NCBI RefSeq assembly: GCF_026240635.1
Contig: NZ_CP110848.1
Coordinates: 2,172,501-2,236,500 of the forward strand
Reading direction: 5' to 3'
DNA length: 64,000 nucleotides
Source: Trichothermofontia sichuanensis B231
Lineage (GTDB): Bacteria > Cyanobacteriota > Cyanobacteriia > B231
Each line of letters opens with the position of its first letter. Within the stretch, counting starts at the first letter, position 1. The notes under the pieces were generated by a model. The model saw nothing but the letters and a program-made list of their open reading frames with translations, searched no databases and was not told the origin of the DNA. Positions 8,427-18,237 of the stretch are shown in pieces. The translations under genes and the position numbers were made by a program.

Positions 8427-11400
8427 TTACTCCCACAGATCAAGGATCTCGAACCAGCTTTGCACAAGCGATCGCCATTGGAGACGGCGGCTTTCAAACG
8501 TAGCTGCTACCCAGATCAAGAAGCTGCCAGCAATCAGGCCACCAATCCACTTGGTTAAGGGATAAATCTGATTCAGAATCACCAATTGATTAAACACATC
8601 TGCTAGAAAAATGACTGTTCCAACATAGAGGGGGGCACGCATTTTTAAGCCTAACCCTGCCAAGATTGAGAGTAAGCTGACAATCCCCACGGCTAAGCCA
8701 GTCCAGCGATCGCTCAATAACATACCCCCCTGGATTAACCCCAATCCCACTAACCGTAACCAGTGGCGATTATCCCGCTGTTCCCGTTGTTGTAATCCTG
8801 GATCAAATTGGGCGATATAGAGCAATGTCAGGGCGAGGGGGAGCGTTGTCAGGAGGCGATCATCGATCGCCTGCCAATCTAACCAACGCCAGATCGCCCA
8901 ATCGGCCAGAAATACACTGACATAGGTGAATTGGAAATTGCGCGATCGATAGGCTAACCAGCCATAGTAACCCGCTGCGATCAGGGCATTACCCGGATGC
9001 AACCAATCCAGGGTCGTCATCAGGGCCGTAACCAGGGGCAGTCCGATCGCCGATCGTCGCCAGGGTTGCGGTTGCCAGCCCCACCGTTGCCAGGGCAGGC
9101 TATACCAAACCACACCCAGGCCACAAGCGACAAAGCCCAGCCACTGATCGATCACACTTAACTGGCTCCAGTTGATGCGGGCAAAGCCCAAGAGCACTAA
9201 CCCTTGCCAAAGGCCCGCATAGACCCACATCCCCGCTATTTCAGGCAAAGTTGCATGGCGTCCCCGCAGCAGCGCATAGAGACAGAGATAGCCCGCGATC
9301 GCCAACCCCAGTTCCTTGAGCGTTGGCGGCGCAAACAGGCTGATGAGGGTAGCAAAGAGCATAAGAAAAATGCCCAAGCCCCAGTGCAAATTGGCCCAGA
9401 GATCCAAGGGGGTGGCGGGAAGATTCAGTAACCAAACCCAGAACCGCTGCCCGCTTTGGCCAACCAGCATCATCGCTGCTGCTGTGCCCGCGAGAATGAT
9501 CAAGCCATCCGCCGCACTGCCCCCTGGTGTCTGGAACAGTTGGTAGCCCACCCCTTCGTAAATCCCCAGGGATAGGCCAATTAACCCCATGACTTGCAGC
9601 GGTCGCCACACCGGTTGCTGTCCCCCCACTCCCAATGCCACAATCGCCGTTACTAGGGTTAGCCCCCCCGTCCAGGCCGTGATCACCGCCAACCGCAATG
9701 CCCAGCCCAGTAGGGCCACCAGTAGGGGCAACCAGCGTACCCAGGGGGAGGGCCGCCGCCAACGCCAACGGCCCCAAGCCATCAGCAGTAGGCCGGTGAG
9801 GTCATAGGCAACCGCCAGATCTAAGCCGCCGCCCCCTGCTAGCCAAACGGCTTCGGCCAGAGCTAGACCGAGGGGAACGGCGATTCCATACACGCTGAGG
9901 TCGTCCGCGAGCGACCAACGGCGCAGGGCCACCGCCGCTGCCGTCACGATGGCCGCCCCCAGCACCAGCCCCGTTGCCGGGGACGCGAAGGCGGAACCCA
10001 GACTGAGGGGGGAATAGCGGGCTGTGACCTGGAGCAATAGTGCCAGGATTTGTACCCCATAGAAGACGATCGCCCAAAAATCCGCCGCATTGGCATAGAG
10101 CCAGGGCAAGGGGGTTCGCGTCGCCGGTGGGTCGGCGGTGGGGGCAACCGTCACCCTCTGGTTGAGGTAGCGATAGAGTCCCCACAGTAGGGCGATCGTC
10201 AGGGCGCCTGCCAGTAACCATTGCGGTGACGAAAAGGGCGACAAACCAGGCCACCCCTCCCACAGCAGGGTAACGCCACTGGCAAGGCCAAAGCCAAGGG
10301 CGATCGCGGTTGTCCACCGGGTTGGCCAATAGTAGGTATTGATTACCATGAGCACTGCCGCTGCCCCTAACCCCAATAACCGCACCCGGAAGTCCGGCAG
10401 GGTCAGCACTTGCGCCAGGAACAGAGTGACCACCGTTAAGGGCACGGTCACTGCTGGCGGGGCCAGGGTTGCCCGCCGCGTCATCAAGGTTAGTCCCAGG
10501 GGAACCACCAGCCAGATCAGGGGCCAACCGGGGCGATCGGCCATGACCGTATTGCCCATGCCCATTGCCATTCCCTGACGGACTCCCAGTAACAGGACAT
10601 AACTCAGCCCGGCCAACCCCAGTCCCAAATGCCAGGTACTTCGTCGCCAGCGATCCCCCAGCCGACTCAGACTAATCCCCCACAGGCCGAGGGTTTGCCC
10701 CAGAAGCACCCCTGCCCACTGCCACGCATCCATCTGGGGGAACCGCAGGGCGATCGCGGCGCAGAGGGTCGCCATCCCCGCCGTCAGGGTGAGATAGACT
10801 AACCGCCGTTCTGGAGTGGGCCGACGGACCAATCCCCCGATTAAAACCAAGGTTGACGTACCCAGGTTGAGCAATCGCACCACGGGATTGGCCAAACTGA
10901 TCAGAGTGAGCAGGCTGCCAAAGAGGAACGCGATCCTTTCCGCAACAGTGGCCCCCTGGATCTGTCCCTGCCGTCGTAGCCAATGGCTATAAACCACGAT
11001 GCCGATCAGGTAGGGCAACCCCGCGATCGCCAGCAGGACACTGGGCATGGCTTGCGCCCCTGTCCATTGCAAGAGGCCGGTGATCAGGGCCTGTTGGAAC
11101 ACATCTGGGACCAGCCGCCAGAGGAGCCAACCCCCTTGTAGGCCGATGAGAAACAGCCCCCAACCATCCCCCGCTTCCCCGGAGCGTCGGAACCGTCGAT
11201 GGCAGAGGTTCAGAATCAGGCCACTCACCACCAGCGCTTGACCGGGATGGGTACCGATCGCGGCTAACCAACCCAGAATGAGTAATACTCCCCCTGTCCG
11301 TTCCCAGCGTTGTGCGGGGGTTAGTTGCGGAGCGATCGCCGTGGCTACGCGAGAGGCCGCGCGGGTTGCCTCTTCGGTGGCCCAGCGTTGCGCCAACTCG

Positions 11401-12536
11401 GTTAAGAGCCATCCACAACCCCCGATCGCCAACCCCACTTGACCGATCGCGACCCCCTGGCTAAACACTGCCCGCACCAGCAGTACGACCAGACCATAGG
11501 CGACGAGCGCCGCCCCCAGGGTCAGGCGTGGGGGTGCCGGAGGCGGTTCTAGGGATAAGGCCGAAGGAGTGCGAGGAGGATTTGCCGACATGGGCTGGGT
11601 AAAGCCAGAACGGCGCTGGTCTACCCCGGTAATCAGGATCGTGGCAATGACACCGCTATAGACCGCGAGCAGCGACCAGCCAGCCATCGCCCACCCCCAG
11701 TGCAAGCAACTTAGCCCCAGATAATTAAAGGCCCGCAACCGCGATCGGGGGGGACTGGCCTCAGAGGCAAGACTGGGGGCATGGGGAAGCAGGGACAGGA
11801 CGATCGCCGTCAGGCTACCACTGGCGATCGCCCCTAGCAGCCACCCTGACAGACTCGTCCAGAGACGTAAGGCATCCATTGCCCAGGTGTTGATGGCCAC
11901 CAGCAAGAGGGTGATCAAGTGCAGCATCCAGGCCGTCGATCGCAAATTGGGTTGTCGAGCGCTCCAAACGGCTGCCCCCCAGAAGACCAGGGTATAGGTC
12001 CAGAGAATGGCATATTGCCCGGTGGGTGCAAACTGTTGCCATTGACTGGCCGCCAGGACAGCGGAAGAAACCACGACCAAGACGACACCCAACCCCAACA
12101 GCCACAGCACACTCAACTCCGCCATGAGTGATTGCAGGAAGCGGGCGATTCCGGTTTGGGGACGCTGTGGGAACGGGCCAAGGGCAGGTTCCAGGTCAGT
12201 AGACCGGGACGTTGGGGATGGGCCGGAGCGATCGCGAACGGGGGACGGGTGGGGAATGCTGCGAGAGCTTGAGACCACTGCTTCTGGAGAACCGGTGGGC
12301 ACCGGCTGGGGACTGATGCTTGGGGGGAACATCCCCGATCCAGGCGAGAGGCTAGTTGGTTGCGCGGCGGGCGTTGGCAGGTGGCAGGTGAGCCTTTCCC
12401 GGCACAGGCGACGAACGGTTGCATCGGAAATCAGCCCCCGCTGGAGCCAATCATCCAAGCCAGCCAACAGTTGCGGATGGGAAGTAGAAACCGAAATTTC
12501 CAGGTATTGGCGGCGGGAATCGGACTGGGAAGCCAT
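8427..12536 (-). CDS. Large polytopic membrane protein (DUF2157-like), function unknown
   Basis: This 1369-residue protein has an N-terminal soluble part. Residues about 20-50 (LDDWLQRGLISDATVRRL) resemble the start of DUF2157-type cyanobacterial membrane proteins. A Pro/Ser-rich linker follows to about residue 130, then around 30 hydrophobic segments rich in Leu, Ala, Gly and Trp to the end (LFEILDLWE). No catalytic motif is visible. The repetitive pattern of paired helices suggests duplication of a membrane unit. It is G+C-rich with many GCGATCGC sites, like the neighbouring housekeeping genes. ATG 12536 is a clear start. It is isolated by a repeat-filled gap downstream and 133 bp from the permease upstream. 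Confidence 0.7.
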   Translation of the reverse strand: MASQSDSRRQYLEISVSTSHPQLLAGLDDWLQRGLISDATVRRLCRERLTCHLPTPAAQPTSLSPGSGMFPPSISPQPVPTGSPEAVVSSSRSIPHPSPVRDRSGPSPTSRSTDLEPALGPFPQRPQTGIARFLQSLMAELSVLWLLGLGVVLVVVSSAVLAASQWQQFAPTGQYAILWTYTLVFWGAAVWSARQPNLRSTAWMLHLITLLLVAINTWAMDALRLWTSLSGWLLGAIASGSLTAIVLSLLPHAPSLASEASPPRSRLRAFNYLGLSCLHWGWAMAGWSLLAVYSGVIATILITGVDQRRSGFTQPMSANPPRTPSALSLEPPPAPPRLTLGAALVAYGLVVLLVRAVFSQGVAIGQVGLAIGGCGWLLTELAQRWATEEATRAASRVATAIAPQLTPAQRWERTGGVLLILGWLAAIGTHPGQALVVSGLILNLCHRRFRRSGEAGDGWGLFLIGLQGGWLLWRLVPDVFQQALITGLLQWTGAQAMPSVLLAIAGLPYLIGIVVYSHWLRRQGQIQGATVAERIAFLFGSLLTLISLANPVVRLLNLGTSTLVLIGGLVRRPTPERRLVYLTLTAGMATLCAAIALRFPQMDAWQWAGVLLGQTLGLWGISLSRLGDRWRRSTWHLGLGLAGLSYVLLLGVRQGMAMGMGNTVMADRPGWPLIWLVVPLGLTLMTRRATLAPPAVTVPLTVVTLFLAQVLTLPDFRVRLLGLGAAAVLMVINTYYWPTRWTTAIALGFGLASGVTLLWEGWPGLSPFSSPQWLLAGALTIALLWGLYRYLNQRVTVAPTADPPATRTPLPWLYANAADFWAIVFYGVQILALLLQVTARYSPLSLGSAFASPATGLVLGAAIVTAAAVALRRWSLADDLSVYGIAVPLGLALAEAVWLAGGGGLDLAVAYDLTGLLLMAWGRWRWRRPSPWVRWLPLLVALLGWALRLAVITAWTGGLTLVTAIVALGVGGQQPVWRPLQVMGLIGLSLGIYEGVGYQLFQTPGGSAADGLIILAGTAAAMMLVGQSGQRFWVWLLNLPATPLDLWANLHWGLGIFLMLFATLISLFAPPTLKELGLAIAGYLCLYALLRGRHATLPEIAGMWVYAGLWQGLVLLGFARINWSQLSVIDQWLGFVACGLGVVWYSLPWQRWGWQPQPWRRSAIGLPLVTALMTTLDWLHPGNALIAAGYYGWLAYRSRNFQFTYVSVFLADWAIWRWLDWQAIDDRLLTTLPLALTLLYIAQFDPGLQQREQRDNRHWLRLVGLGLIQGGMLLSDRWTGLAVGIVSLLSILAGLGLKMRAPLYVGTVIFLADVFNQLVILNQIYPLTKWIGGLIAGSFLIWVAATFESRRLQWRSLVQSWFEILDLWE

Positions 12537-12669
12537 GATGATTAGCCCTGGACAGCAATACCCCCATCATGCCGATCTATGGCCCATTCCCGATCGCGAT
12601 CGGGCAACTTTTACAAGTGTCCCTCTCCTAGAGGACACCTGCTGCCCGACCGGCCCAGGGCAGCCCGCC

Positions 12670-13515
12670 TTAACTGGCTTCCGCATCGGCTCCCCTGGGT
12701 TTCAACCGGGATTGCAACACGGTCCAACTCCAGCCCAGGCTAAACCCACCAAATACCGTGAGCGCGATCGCGGGGCCAGAAGGAACATTCAGATAGTAAC
12801 TGAGGTATAGGCCCACCAGACTGGCGATCGCGCCTAACCCCGCACCTAAAATCATCATCCAGTGCAGTTCCTTGACAAACAAATAGGCCGTTGCGGCTGG
12901 CCCCACCATCAGGGCAACCACCAGAATCACACCCACTGCTTTCATGCTGGCAATAATGGTGAGGGTAATCCCTGCCATCAACCCCAAATTAAGCACCTGC
13001 ACGGGGAGTCCCATCGCTTCGGCCCCCTGGCGATCGAAAGTAAAAAATAGAAGTTCTTTATAAAAGCATCTGATCGCAACCAGGATAATAATGCCGATCG
13101 TGACAATTTCTCGAATGTCATCCGGGGTAATACTGAGGATATTACCAAAGAGCAGATCTTCTAAATCCAGCGAACTCTTGAAAAGCGTTAATAGGGTAAC
13201 GCCTAGGGCAAAAAAACTCGCAAACGTTAATGCCATTGCCGTATCAACCTTAATCCGGCCTTGCCACTGTACCCAGGCAATAATAAAAGTACTCATCATT
13301 CCAAATAGGAAGGCACCCAGGAGCAGATTAATTCCCAAAAAATGAGCGATCGCCAAACCAGGCAAGATCGCATGGGCCACCACATCCCCCAACATCGCCA
13401 TGCGTTGTACAATCAGAAAACTACCCACGATCGGGCACAGAACACCTACCAGAATCCCTGTAGTCAATGCCAGGCGCATAAAGTCATAGTTCAGGGGATC
13501 GAGAAACCAGTGCAT
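12670..13515 (-). CDS. Manganese/zinc-type ABC transporter permease (MntB/ZnuB family)
   Basis: This is an integral membrane permease of the ABC-3 family with about eight or nine hydrophobic segments. Family hallmarks are visible: RMAMLGDVVAHAILPGLA near residue 45, DLLFGNILSITPDD, and the late KAVGVILVVALMVGPAATA. Such permeases import Mn, Zn or Fe with a separate ATPase and a solute-binding lipoprotein. Neither partner is in this window, so the permease is an orphan here. I chose ATG 13515 (MHWFLDPLNYDF), the usual start of cyanobacterial members. The 21 residues upstream are not family-like. Confidence 0.88.
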   Translation of the reverse strand: MHWFLDPLNYDFMRLALTTGILVGVLCPIVGSFLIVQRMAMLGDVVAHAILPGLAIAHFLGINLLLGAFLFGMMSTFIIAWVQWQGRIKVDTAMALTFASFFALGVTLLTLFKSSLDLEDLLFGNILSITPDDIREIVTIGIIILVAIRCFYKELLFFTFDRQGAEAMGLPVQVLNLGLMAGITLTIIASMKAVGVILVVALMVGPAATAYLFVKELHWMMILGAGLGAIASLVGLYLSYYLNVPSGPAIALTVFGGFSLGWSWTVLQSRLKPRGADAEAS

Positions 13516-13594
13516 GATCGCGTTTGCCTGCTTGTTTGGTATTTTTAAGTACGATCTTTTTATCGCACACTTTATCAAAGTCTGATCATTAAGA

Positions 13595-14737
13595 CTAATC
13601 CAGGTTGATTTGTATTAATGAAAGATCATCTTCTAAGTTTTGAAGTAGATTGACAGATTGGATGCTGTTTAGAATTGAATTGAGATCACGTTTTTTACAA
13701 GTTTTAGAGAGCTTTAAGACCTCCACCAGCTTATCCAAGCCCCAAATGGTTTCATCTGCTTGCATGATCTCATAGGCTCCGTCACTCATAATATAGAGTG
13801 AGCTATTAGGTGCAACCAGTTGGTAGCTATTCTCGAACTTAGCCTCTGGGAACATCCCGATCGGCATTCCTGATGATTTAAGTCTTTGCACCTCTAACTC
13901 ATGGTTAGCATGTTCAGAAATAAGGATCGCCGGTGGATGACCCGCGCTGGCATAGGTTAACTGTCGCCTGACACGATTGTACACACCATACCAGATCGTA
14001 AAGTAGCGATCGCCATGCTTATCCATCTGGAAATTTTCATTCAGAGCTTCTAGCACATTAGCCGGTTGATAAAAATTCACATCGGGCAGGGATTGGGAAC
14101 GTAGCATATTAAGCACTGAAATTGATAATAAAGCTGCACCAATTCCATGCCCAGACGCATCTAATAGATAAACCACTAGGTAATCAGGATCTAACCAGTA
14201 ATAATCAAAACAGTCTCCACCTAGCTGCATTGAAGGGATAAACTGGGCATTAATTTGGATCGGCTCAGTCATTGGAGGTGGCAGCAGCGATTGCACATAG
14301 GCTGCGGCTTCAGCCAGTTGACTTTCTAACAATTGTTTCTGTAATTGGAGATCGCGGGTCAGATCGCGAATGCGCAGCGCAGCCCGAATGCGAGCCATCA
14401 TTTCCCCCATGTCAATTGGCTTCGTCAGGAAGTCATCAGCACCCGCATCTAACCCCTCAATACGATCGGCAATTTTATCCTTAGCGGTCAGTAAAATAAA
14501 AAAGATAGCAGCTAACTCTGGATCGGCCTTCAACCGTCGACAAACCTCTAGCCCATCCATGTGAGGCATCATCCAATCACAGATGACTAAATCTGGAGCA
14601 GGATTAGCTCCCTGAATGAGGGTTAACCCTTCGATTCCGTCTGCCGCTAGCGAGATTGTGTGTCCTAGCTTCTCAAGCGTTCTCCGTAGCAATAGCCGAA
14701 TAACGGGATCATCATCAATAATTAGAATATGTGCCAT
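13595..14737 (-). CDS. Response regulator with PP2C/SpoIIE-type phosphatase output (RsbU-like)
   Basis: The N-terminal receiver domain (residues 1-120) has the acidic pocket IIDDD, phospho-acceptor D54 (CDWMMPHMDG), LLTAKD and K106 (LTKPID). After a coiled-coil linker (LQLQKQLLESQLAEA) comes a PPM/SpoIIE phosphatase domain. Its metal motifs are GGDCFDYYWLD and DASGHGIGAALLS, with YASAGHPPA and IMSDGAYE further on. Proteins of this layout dephosphorylate anti-sigma-factor antagonists in partner-switching cascades. No STAS or anti-sigma gene is adjacent. The group 3 sigma factor at 49.6 kb is only a conceivable endpoint. ATG 14737. Confidence 0.93.
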   Translation of the reverse strand: MAHILIIDDDPVIRLLLRRTLEKLGHTISLAADGIEGLTLIQGANPAPDLVICDWMMPHMDGLEVCRRLKADPELAAIFFILLTAKDKIADRIEGLDAGADDFLTKPIDMGEMMARIRAALRIRDLTRDLQLQKQLLESQLAEAAAYVQSLLPPPMTEPIQINAQFIPSMQLGGDCFDYYWLDPDYLVVYLLDASGHGIGAALLSISVLNMLRSQSLPDVNFYQPANVLEALNENFQMDKHGDRYFTIWYGVYNRVRRQLTYASAGHPPAILISEHANHELEVQRLKSSGMPIGMFPEAKFENSYQLVAPNSSLYIMSDGAYEIMQADETIWGLDKLVEVLKLSKTCKKRDLNSILNSIQSVNLLQNLEDDLSLIQINLD

Positions 14738-14743
14738 AGTCAG

Positions 14744-14779
14744 AGGGCATTCTCATTGGGCAGGGCATTCTCATTGGGC
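14744..14779. repeat. Two perfect 18-bp tandem copies upstream of the response-regulator gene
   Basis: AGGGCATTCTCATTGGGC occurs twice back to back, 6 bp upstream of the ATG of the minus-strand response regulator-phosphatase gene. It therefore occupies the ribosome-binding region/5' leader. It may affect expression, but no operator is recognised. Confidence 0.9.
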
Positions 14780-15299
14780 AGAGTCATTTTGCCATAGGAT
14801 CAGAGTATGATAAAATATTGCGAGTATTTAAATGTAATTAATTACGTGATACATCTATTGATGGTGTTAGCTTTTTCTAAGTTAATAGTTCCTCAATCAA
14901 CTCTCGTGTAATTTACTGGATTAATTTATTATTAACGATAACTTCAATTACTGTCTCTGCTCCCCTGGTTTAGCGGCTTAACTACCCTGCTGAAGTTAAG
15001 TTATCTAACGTTGCCCTGTGTATCAAGCAATTTGATCATTGCAGCGATCGCTCAGGAGGATACTGCTGGGTATGGTCATCCAGGCATCTCCCGCACCCAG
15101 GGAGATGACACTCCTATTTTGCACGAATGATCGTCAAACCCCGGATAATCGATCCGGCTGTAGGCAAGCGAGGGACTGCGTACGTGCTCCCCTGTTTCTA
15201 GAGCTTAGCAGGTCCCTACCCTACCTAAGGGGAAAAGATGCATCAGTCAACCCGCCTTGTTCCCAGAACTGGCAAGTGGCGATCGATCTCTGGCATGGA
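14780..15299. other. Intergenic region, no gene supported
   Basis: Positions 14800-15000 are strongly A+T-rich and probably contain the promoter of the minus-strand response-regulator gene. 15030-15299 is mixed composition with an open plus-strand frame that runs into the SpoIID gene in antisense. It shows no protein-like pattern, and I do not call it. No known non-coding RNA was recognised. Confidence 0.5.
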
Positions 15300-17003
15300 T
15301 TACTGTTGCGGGGGATTGAGCGATCGCGCCCGTTGGGCCAAGGTTTCCCCTTGCCACAGTACGATCGCAGGATTCAACATTTGCAGTTGGGTACCGGGAT
15401 AGTAAAAGTTGAGAATCCGCGCGGCGGGCCAGCCGATCTCAGCCAGGTGATAGGAGCCGGTTTGGCTCATGCCTACCCCATGTCCAAAGCCACCGCCAAT
15501 AAAGGCATAACCCCGCAAACCCCCTTGCCCCATCAAGGGATCTAGATAAAAGAGGGTACTGTTGGGTGCCTCAAACGCACGGATAATTTCGTCTTTTTCC
15601 AGGACAACCGGGCCGCGATCGGTCGTGACCGTCAGATGTAACACGCGCCCCCCCGGTGCCCGCTGGGTGACCTGCATCTGTTGAATCATCTGGAAATTGG
15701 CCAGGGGATGCTGCTTACTGGTGAGATAGCGCCGTAACTGCTGGTTGAGCGCTGCTAGACTGCTTTCCTCGCGCCAACGAAAAGCCCACCAACCGACCTC
15801 ATTAAAGCCCTGTTTTTGACTCAGAAAAGCCCGCACATTTTGCTCCTGGGCCAAACTCTTTTGGGCCAAATTCCAAACTGGGTTGACCGCATCAACCACA
15901 CTGCGTAAATAGGGTCGGGGGGACCCATTCCACACATCCTGAAACGCCGCTGTAACCCCACCGGTGGTCGAAGAATAAAGAGCATCCACCATTTCATTTT
16001 GGTAGGTCAACACTAATCCCCGTGTCGCCTGAATCGCTTGATCGGTGGCGGTGGCGGTTCCACTTAAGCCCCAATACACCTGACATTGGGTATCCGCACA
16101 CAGTTCATAATCATCGATCGCAAACCGACGCAGGTTACGTAATGCATAAGTCCGCGCCAAAATGGCCTGGGCTTCCACCGCCGCTCGCGGTGCTTCTGCC
16201 CCAATCTCATGGGGAACCACGCCCCGTAAATAGGTTTCGATCGGCACCCAGTTTACCAGGGTATAGGTGCCATAGGCATTCGGTTGAACGCGGAAGGCCC
16301 CCCCATAGCGCCGCGCTTCCTGACGGGGTTGCTCCACCTGCAGCACTCCCGTGCCCGTCGTAATCTCTAGACGATCGCGGTTATAACGGTAGCCATTGAC
16401 AATCCAGGACAAACCGGGCTGGTTGTTGAGCACCTGAGTGTCCAAATGGGGTAGCGTATGCCCCTGAGATCGCAAACTCTGGAGTAGCCAGCGCCGCAAC
16501 AGGGGCGTGTGATAGGTTTGGCGATCGGCCCATACCTGCCAATCCTCCGGTTGAGCCACTTCGATCGCAATGCCACGGGCCTGCCACTGATTTGCACTAT
16601 CCTCAGCACTTTCAAAACTGCGATGGGTACTGAGGACCAGCCGTTCTTCCACCCGCGGAGCCGCGAGGGCACGGCGGGTGGCCTCCAGGCGCACCTGGGT
16701 TGCGGTTAGCGTCTCCGGTTGGCCGTTGGTTTCAAATCGCAGGGTGAGGCGATCGCCCGGTACAGCCCGCAGAATCAGGTAATCGTCGGGCCGACGACTA
16801 AACCGCTGGACAATCCCGACCTGAAGCACTGGCTCGGTATAGGCCAGCGTCGGCGCGATCGGCCCAATAGCTACCCCCCCGGCCACCCCCAGGGCTAACG
16901 GCCCAACAGTTCGGCAACATAGCCGCAGCCACAGCGGCAAACCAACCGCAGCCCGATTTTTATCCTGAGATGGGCGCAAACACAAACAGTGAACAATCGT
17001 CAT
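15300..17003 (-). CDS. SpoIID/LytB domain protein (secreted, peptidoglycan-related)
   Basis: The protein has an N-terminal hydrophobic segment (about residues 30-55, GPLALGVAGGVAIGPIAPTLAY) acting as signal or anchor. A low-similarity region follows, then the SpoIID domain from about residue 250: WVPIETYLRGVVPHEIG, AEAPRAAVEAQAILARTYAL, and YSSTTGGVTAAFQDVW. The late GFGHGVGMSQTG motif is typical of the family. SpoIID is a lytic transglycosylase acting on denuded glycan in Bacillus, and cyanobacterial homologues are presumed cell-wall enzymes. ATG 17003 was chosen over TTG 17012. The gene stands alone between two long gaps. Confidence 0.9.
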   Translation of the reverse strand: MTIVHCLCLRPSQDKNRAAVGLPLWLRLCCRTVGPLALGVAGGVAIGPIAPTLAYTEPVLQVGIVQRFSRRPDDYLILRAVPGDRLTLRFETNGQPETLTATQVRLEATRRALAAPRVEERLVLSTHRSFESAEDSANQWQARGIAIEVAQPEDWQVWADRQTYHTPLLRRWLLQSLRSQGHTLPHLDTQVLNNQPGLSWIVNGYRYNRDRLEITTGTGVLQVEQPRQEARRYGGAFRVQPNAYGTYTLVNWVPIETYLRGVVPHEIGAEAPRAAVEAQAILARTYALRNLRRFAIDDYELCADTQCQVYWGLSGTATATDQAIQATRGLVLTYQNEMVDALYSSTTGGVTAAFQDVWNGSPRPYLRSVVDAVNPVWNLAQKSLAQEQNVRAFLSQKQGFNEVGWWAFRWREESSLAALNQQLRRYLTSKQHPLANFQMIQQMQVTQRAPGGRVLHLTVTTDRGPVVLEKDEIIRAFEAPNSTLFYLDPLMGQGGLRGYAFIGGGFGHGVGMSQTGSYHLAEIGWPAARILNFYYPGTQLQMLNPAIVLWQGETLAQRARSLNPPQQ

Positions 17004-17386
17004 ACAGGGCAAACAGTGCAGGGCAAGGCTAGTAAAATCAACCTTTGTCGGTTAGTCTATCGAATGCCGCTGGCGATCGCCCAGGCTCGGCCCGCCCTAG
17101 CCCCTATCTCCATTAGCACTCACAACAGATGCCCTCGCTGCTAGCCAAAACACTAACCAGAACACTAACACGCCAGTCCTCTATAAGCGGTGAGGCTGAC
17201 GCGTTAGCGATAAATCCCAGGTTTTATGAGTTAGAGCCTTTATCCAGGTGGCTCCATTTGAACTGAGCTTAATCATCCTTCATTCCATTCCCCACTTCTG
17301 TTTTTGTAATACTTTCTTTATTTTTTTTTCCGAATATGGTCCGACTTGAATTTTTATAACTAAATATAAAGAATTGTGATCATGGG

Positions 17387-17612
17387 TATACAACCTTTAC
17401 CTAATTTACTCAGTACACCGTTAAGGTTTGGATCTGGATCCGACCGGCAGCCCGCATCCCCCAACCTCTTCTCCCAAGCGGGGAGAAGCAAACCCTCACC
17501 CTAAATCCCTCCCCCAGAGCAGGGGAGGGATTTAGGGTGAGAGCCGCACCCGCGGGCTGCCCCCATCTTACCCCTGTAAAACTGCACTTTATGATTGAGG
17601 TAAAGGCTATAT
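17387..17612. repeat. Family B repeat, full length (about 225 bp)
   Basis: The left end is TATACAACCTTTACCTAA and the right end is TTGAGGTAAAGGCTATA, which form an inverted terminal repeat. An internal inverted pair is CCTCACCCTAAATCCCTCCC against GGGAGGGATTTAGGGTGAG. Copies occur at 31684-31914 and, inverted, at 32146-32369. The rest of the gap 17004-17703 holds an A+T-rich stretch at 17280-17390 with a T9 run and no supportable gene. Confidence 0.65.
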
Positions 17613-17703
17613 ATCCTTATAAAATTCCTTATAAACTGGGAGCCTGTTAGCAGTCAGGGCCAATCGGCAAAGACAGCTCGCAAGCCCTATTGGGTTGCAG
17701 GAC

Positions 17704-18018
17704 TTAGCGATCGCGTCGGGTGCGGTTTTCCAGGCGAAAGAGCCAGAGCATCAAGGCAACAACCCCTAATTGCAGCACCAAATTGGGCAAGAGGTTAGTG
17801 ACGTCGTGGCCTGCGAGGAGTTGAGTCAGAAAAATGAAGGCTCCAATCGTGCCTGATGCGGCAAAGGCCAAATAGATAAACAAGCGCAGACCCCGATAGG
17901 GAGCCGCCACTTCCGCCTTAAGGCGGGCATATTGCTCAGCGGTGAGGTGGGTGGGGCGCGACGCCACAGGCGGCTCGCAGCGATCGGGTGGGGGTTGGAC
18001 AGGCTGGGACTCTGGCAT
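17704..18018 (-). CDS. DUF3493 / LPA1-REP27-like membrane protein
   Basis: This small protein is about 104 residues from ATG 18018. A conserved block LTAEQYARLKAEVAAPYRGLR is followed by two transmembrane segments (LFIYLAFAASGTIGAFIFL and LVLQLGVVALMLWLF). This matches the DUF3493 family, related to the membrane domain of chloroplast LPA1/REP27, a photosystem II assembly factor. Function in cyanobacteria is inferred only. A GTG at 18072 would add 18 residues that encode a duplicated LFREP, which lies in a 15-bp tandem DNA duplication (18020-18049). I therefore prefer 18018. Confidence 0.8.
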   Translation of the reverse strand: MPESQPVQPPPDRCEPPVASRPTHLTAEQYARLKAEVAAPYRGLRLFIYLAFAASGTIGAFIFLTQLLAGHDVTNLLPNLVLQLGVVALMLWLFRLENRTRRDR

Positions 18019-18019
18019 A

Positions 18020-18049
18020 GGTTCTCTGAACAGCGGTTCTCTGAACAGC
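18020..18049. repeat. Two perfect 15-bp tandem copies upstream of the DUF3493 gene
   Basis: GGTTCTCTGAACAGC is duplicated immediately 5' of the preferred ATG of the minus-strand DUF3493 gene. Confidence 0.9.
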
Positions 18050-18100
18050 AGGTTTGTCCCTGATCTTGTCACGTGCTGGTCCGAACTGGGCGGTGCGGTG

Positions 18101-18237
18101 ATGGGGTATTGTGGCTACAGGGCTTTTGTGGCAACGGTGAATGCGATCGTCATGGGCCGCCAAACCTTTGAGTCAGTGCAGGCATTTGACCCGTGGCCCT
18201 ATGGCCAACTCCCAGTGATCATCCCCCAAAGCACTTA
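18101..18237 (+). pseudogene. Remnant of a dihydrofolate-reductase-family (RibD C-terminal) gene
   Basis: The plus strand encodes about 45 residues including GYRAFVATVNAIVMGRQTFE and FDPWPYGQLPVII. This is the core of the DHFR/RibD-C family (the MGR-T-[FY]-E and WPYG-PV motifs). Neither the N-terminal third nor the C-terminal half is present. The fragment ends where the 3' end of pfkA begins on the other strand. It is best read as a decayed gene left between DUF3493 and pfkA. Confidence 0.7.

Noticed and set aside
15040-15300. Possible structured non-coding RNA (6S-like)
   Set aside because: Some inverted sequence exists, but nothing matches conserved features of 6S, SRP, RNase P RNA or tmRNA that I could verify.
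15039-15545. Open plus-strand frame of about 168 codons
   Set aside because: More than half lies antisense to the SpoIID gene, and the rest has no protein-like composition or start signal.
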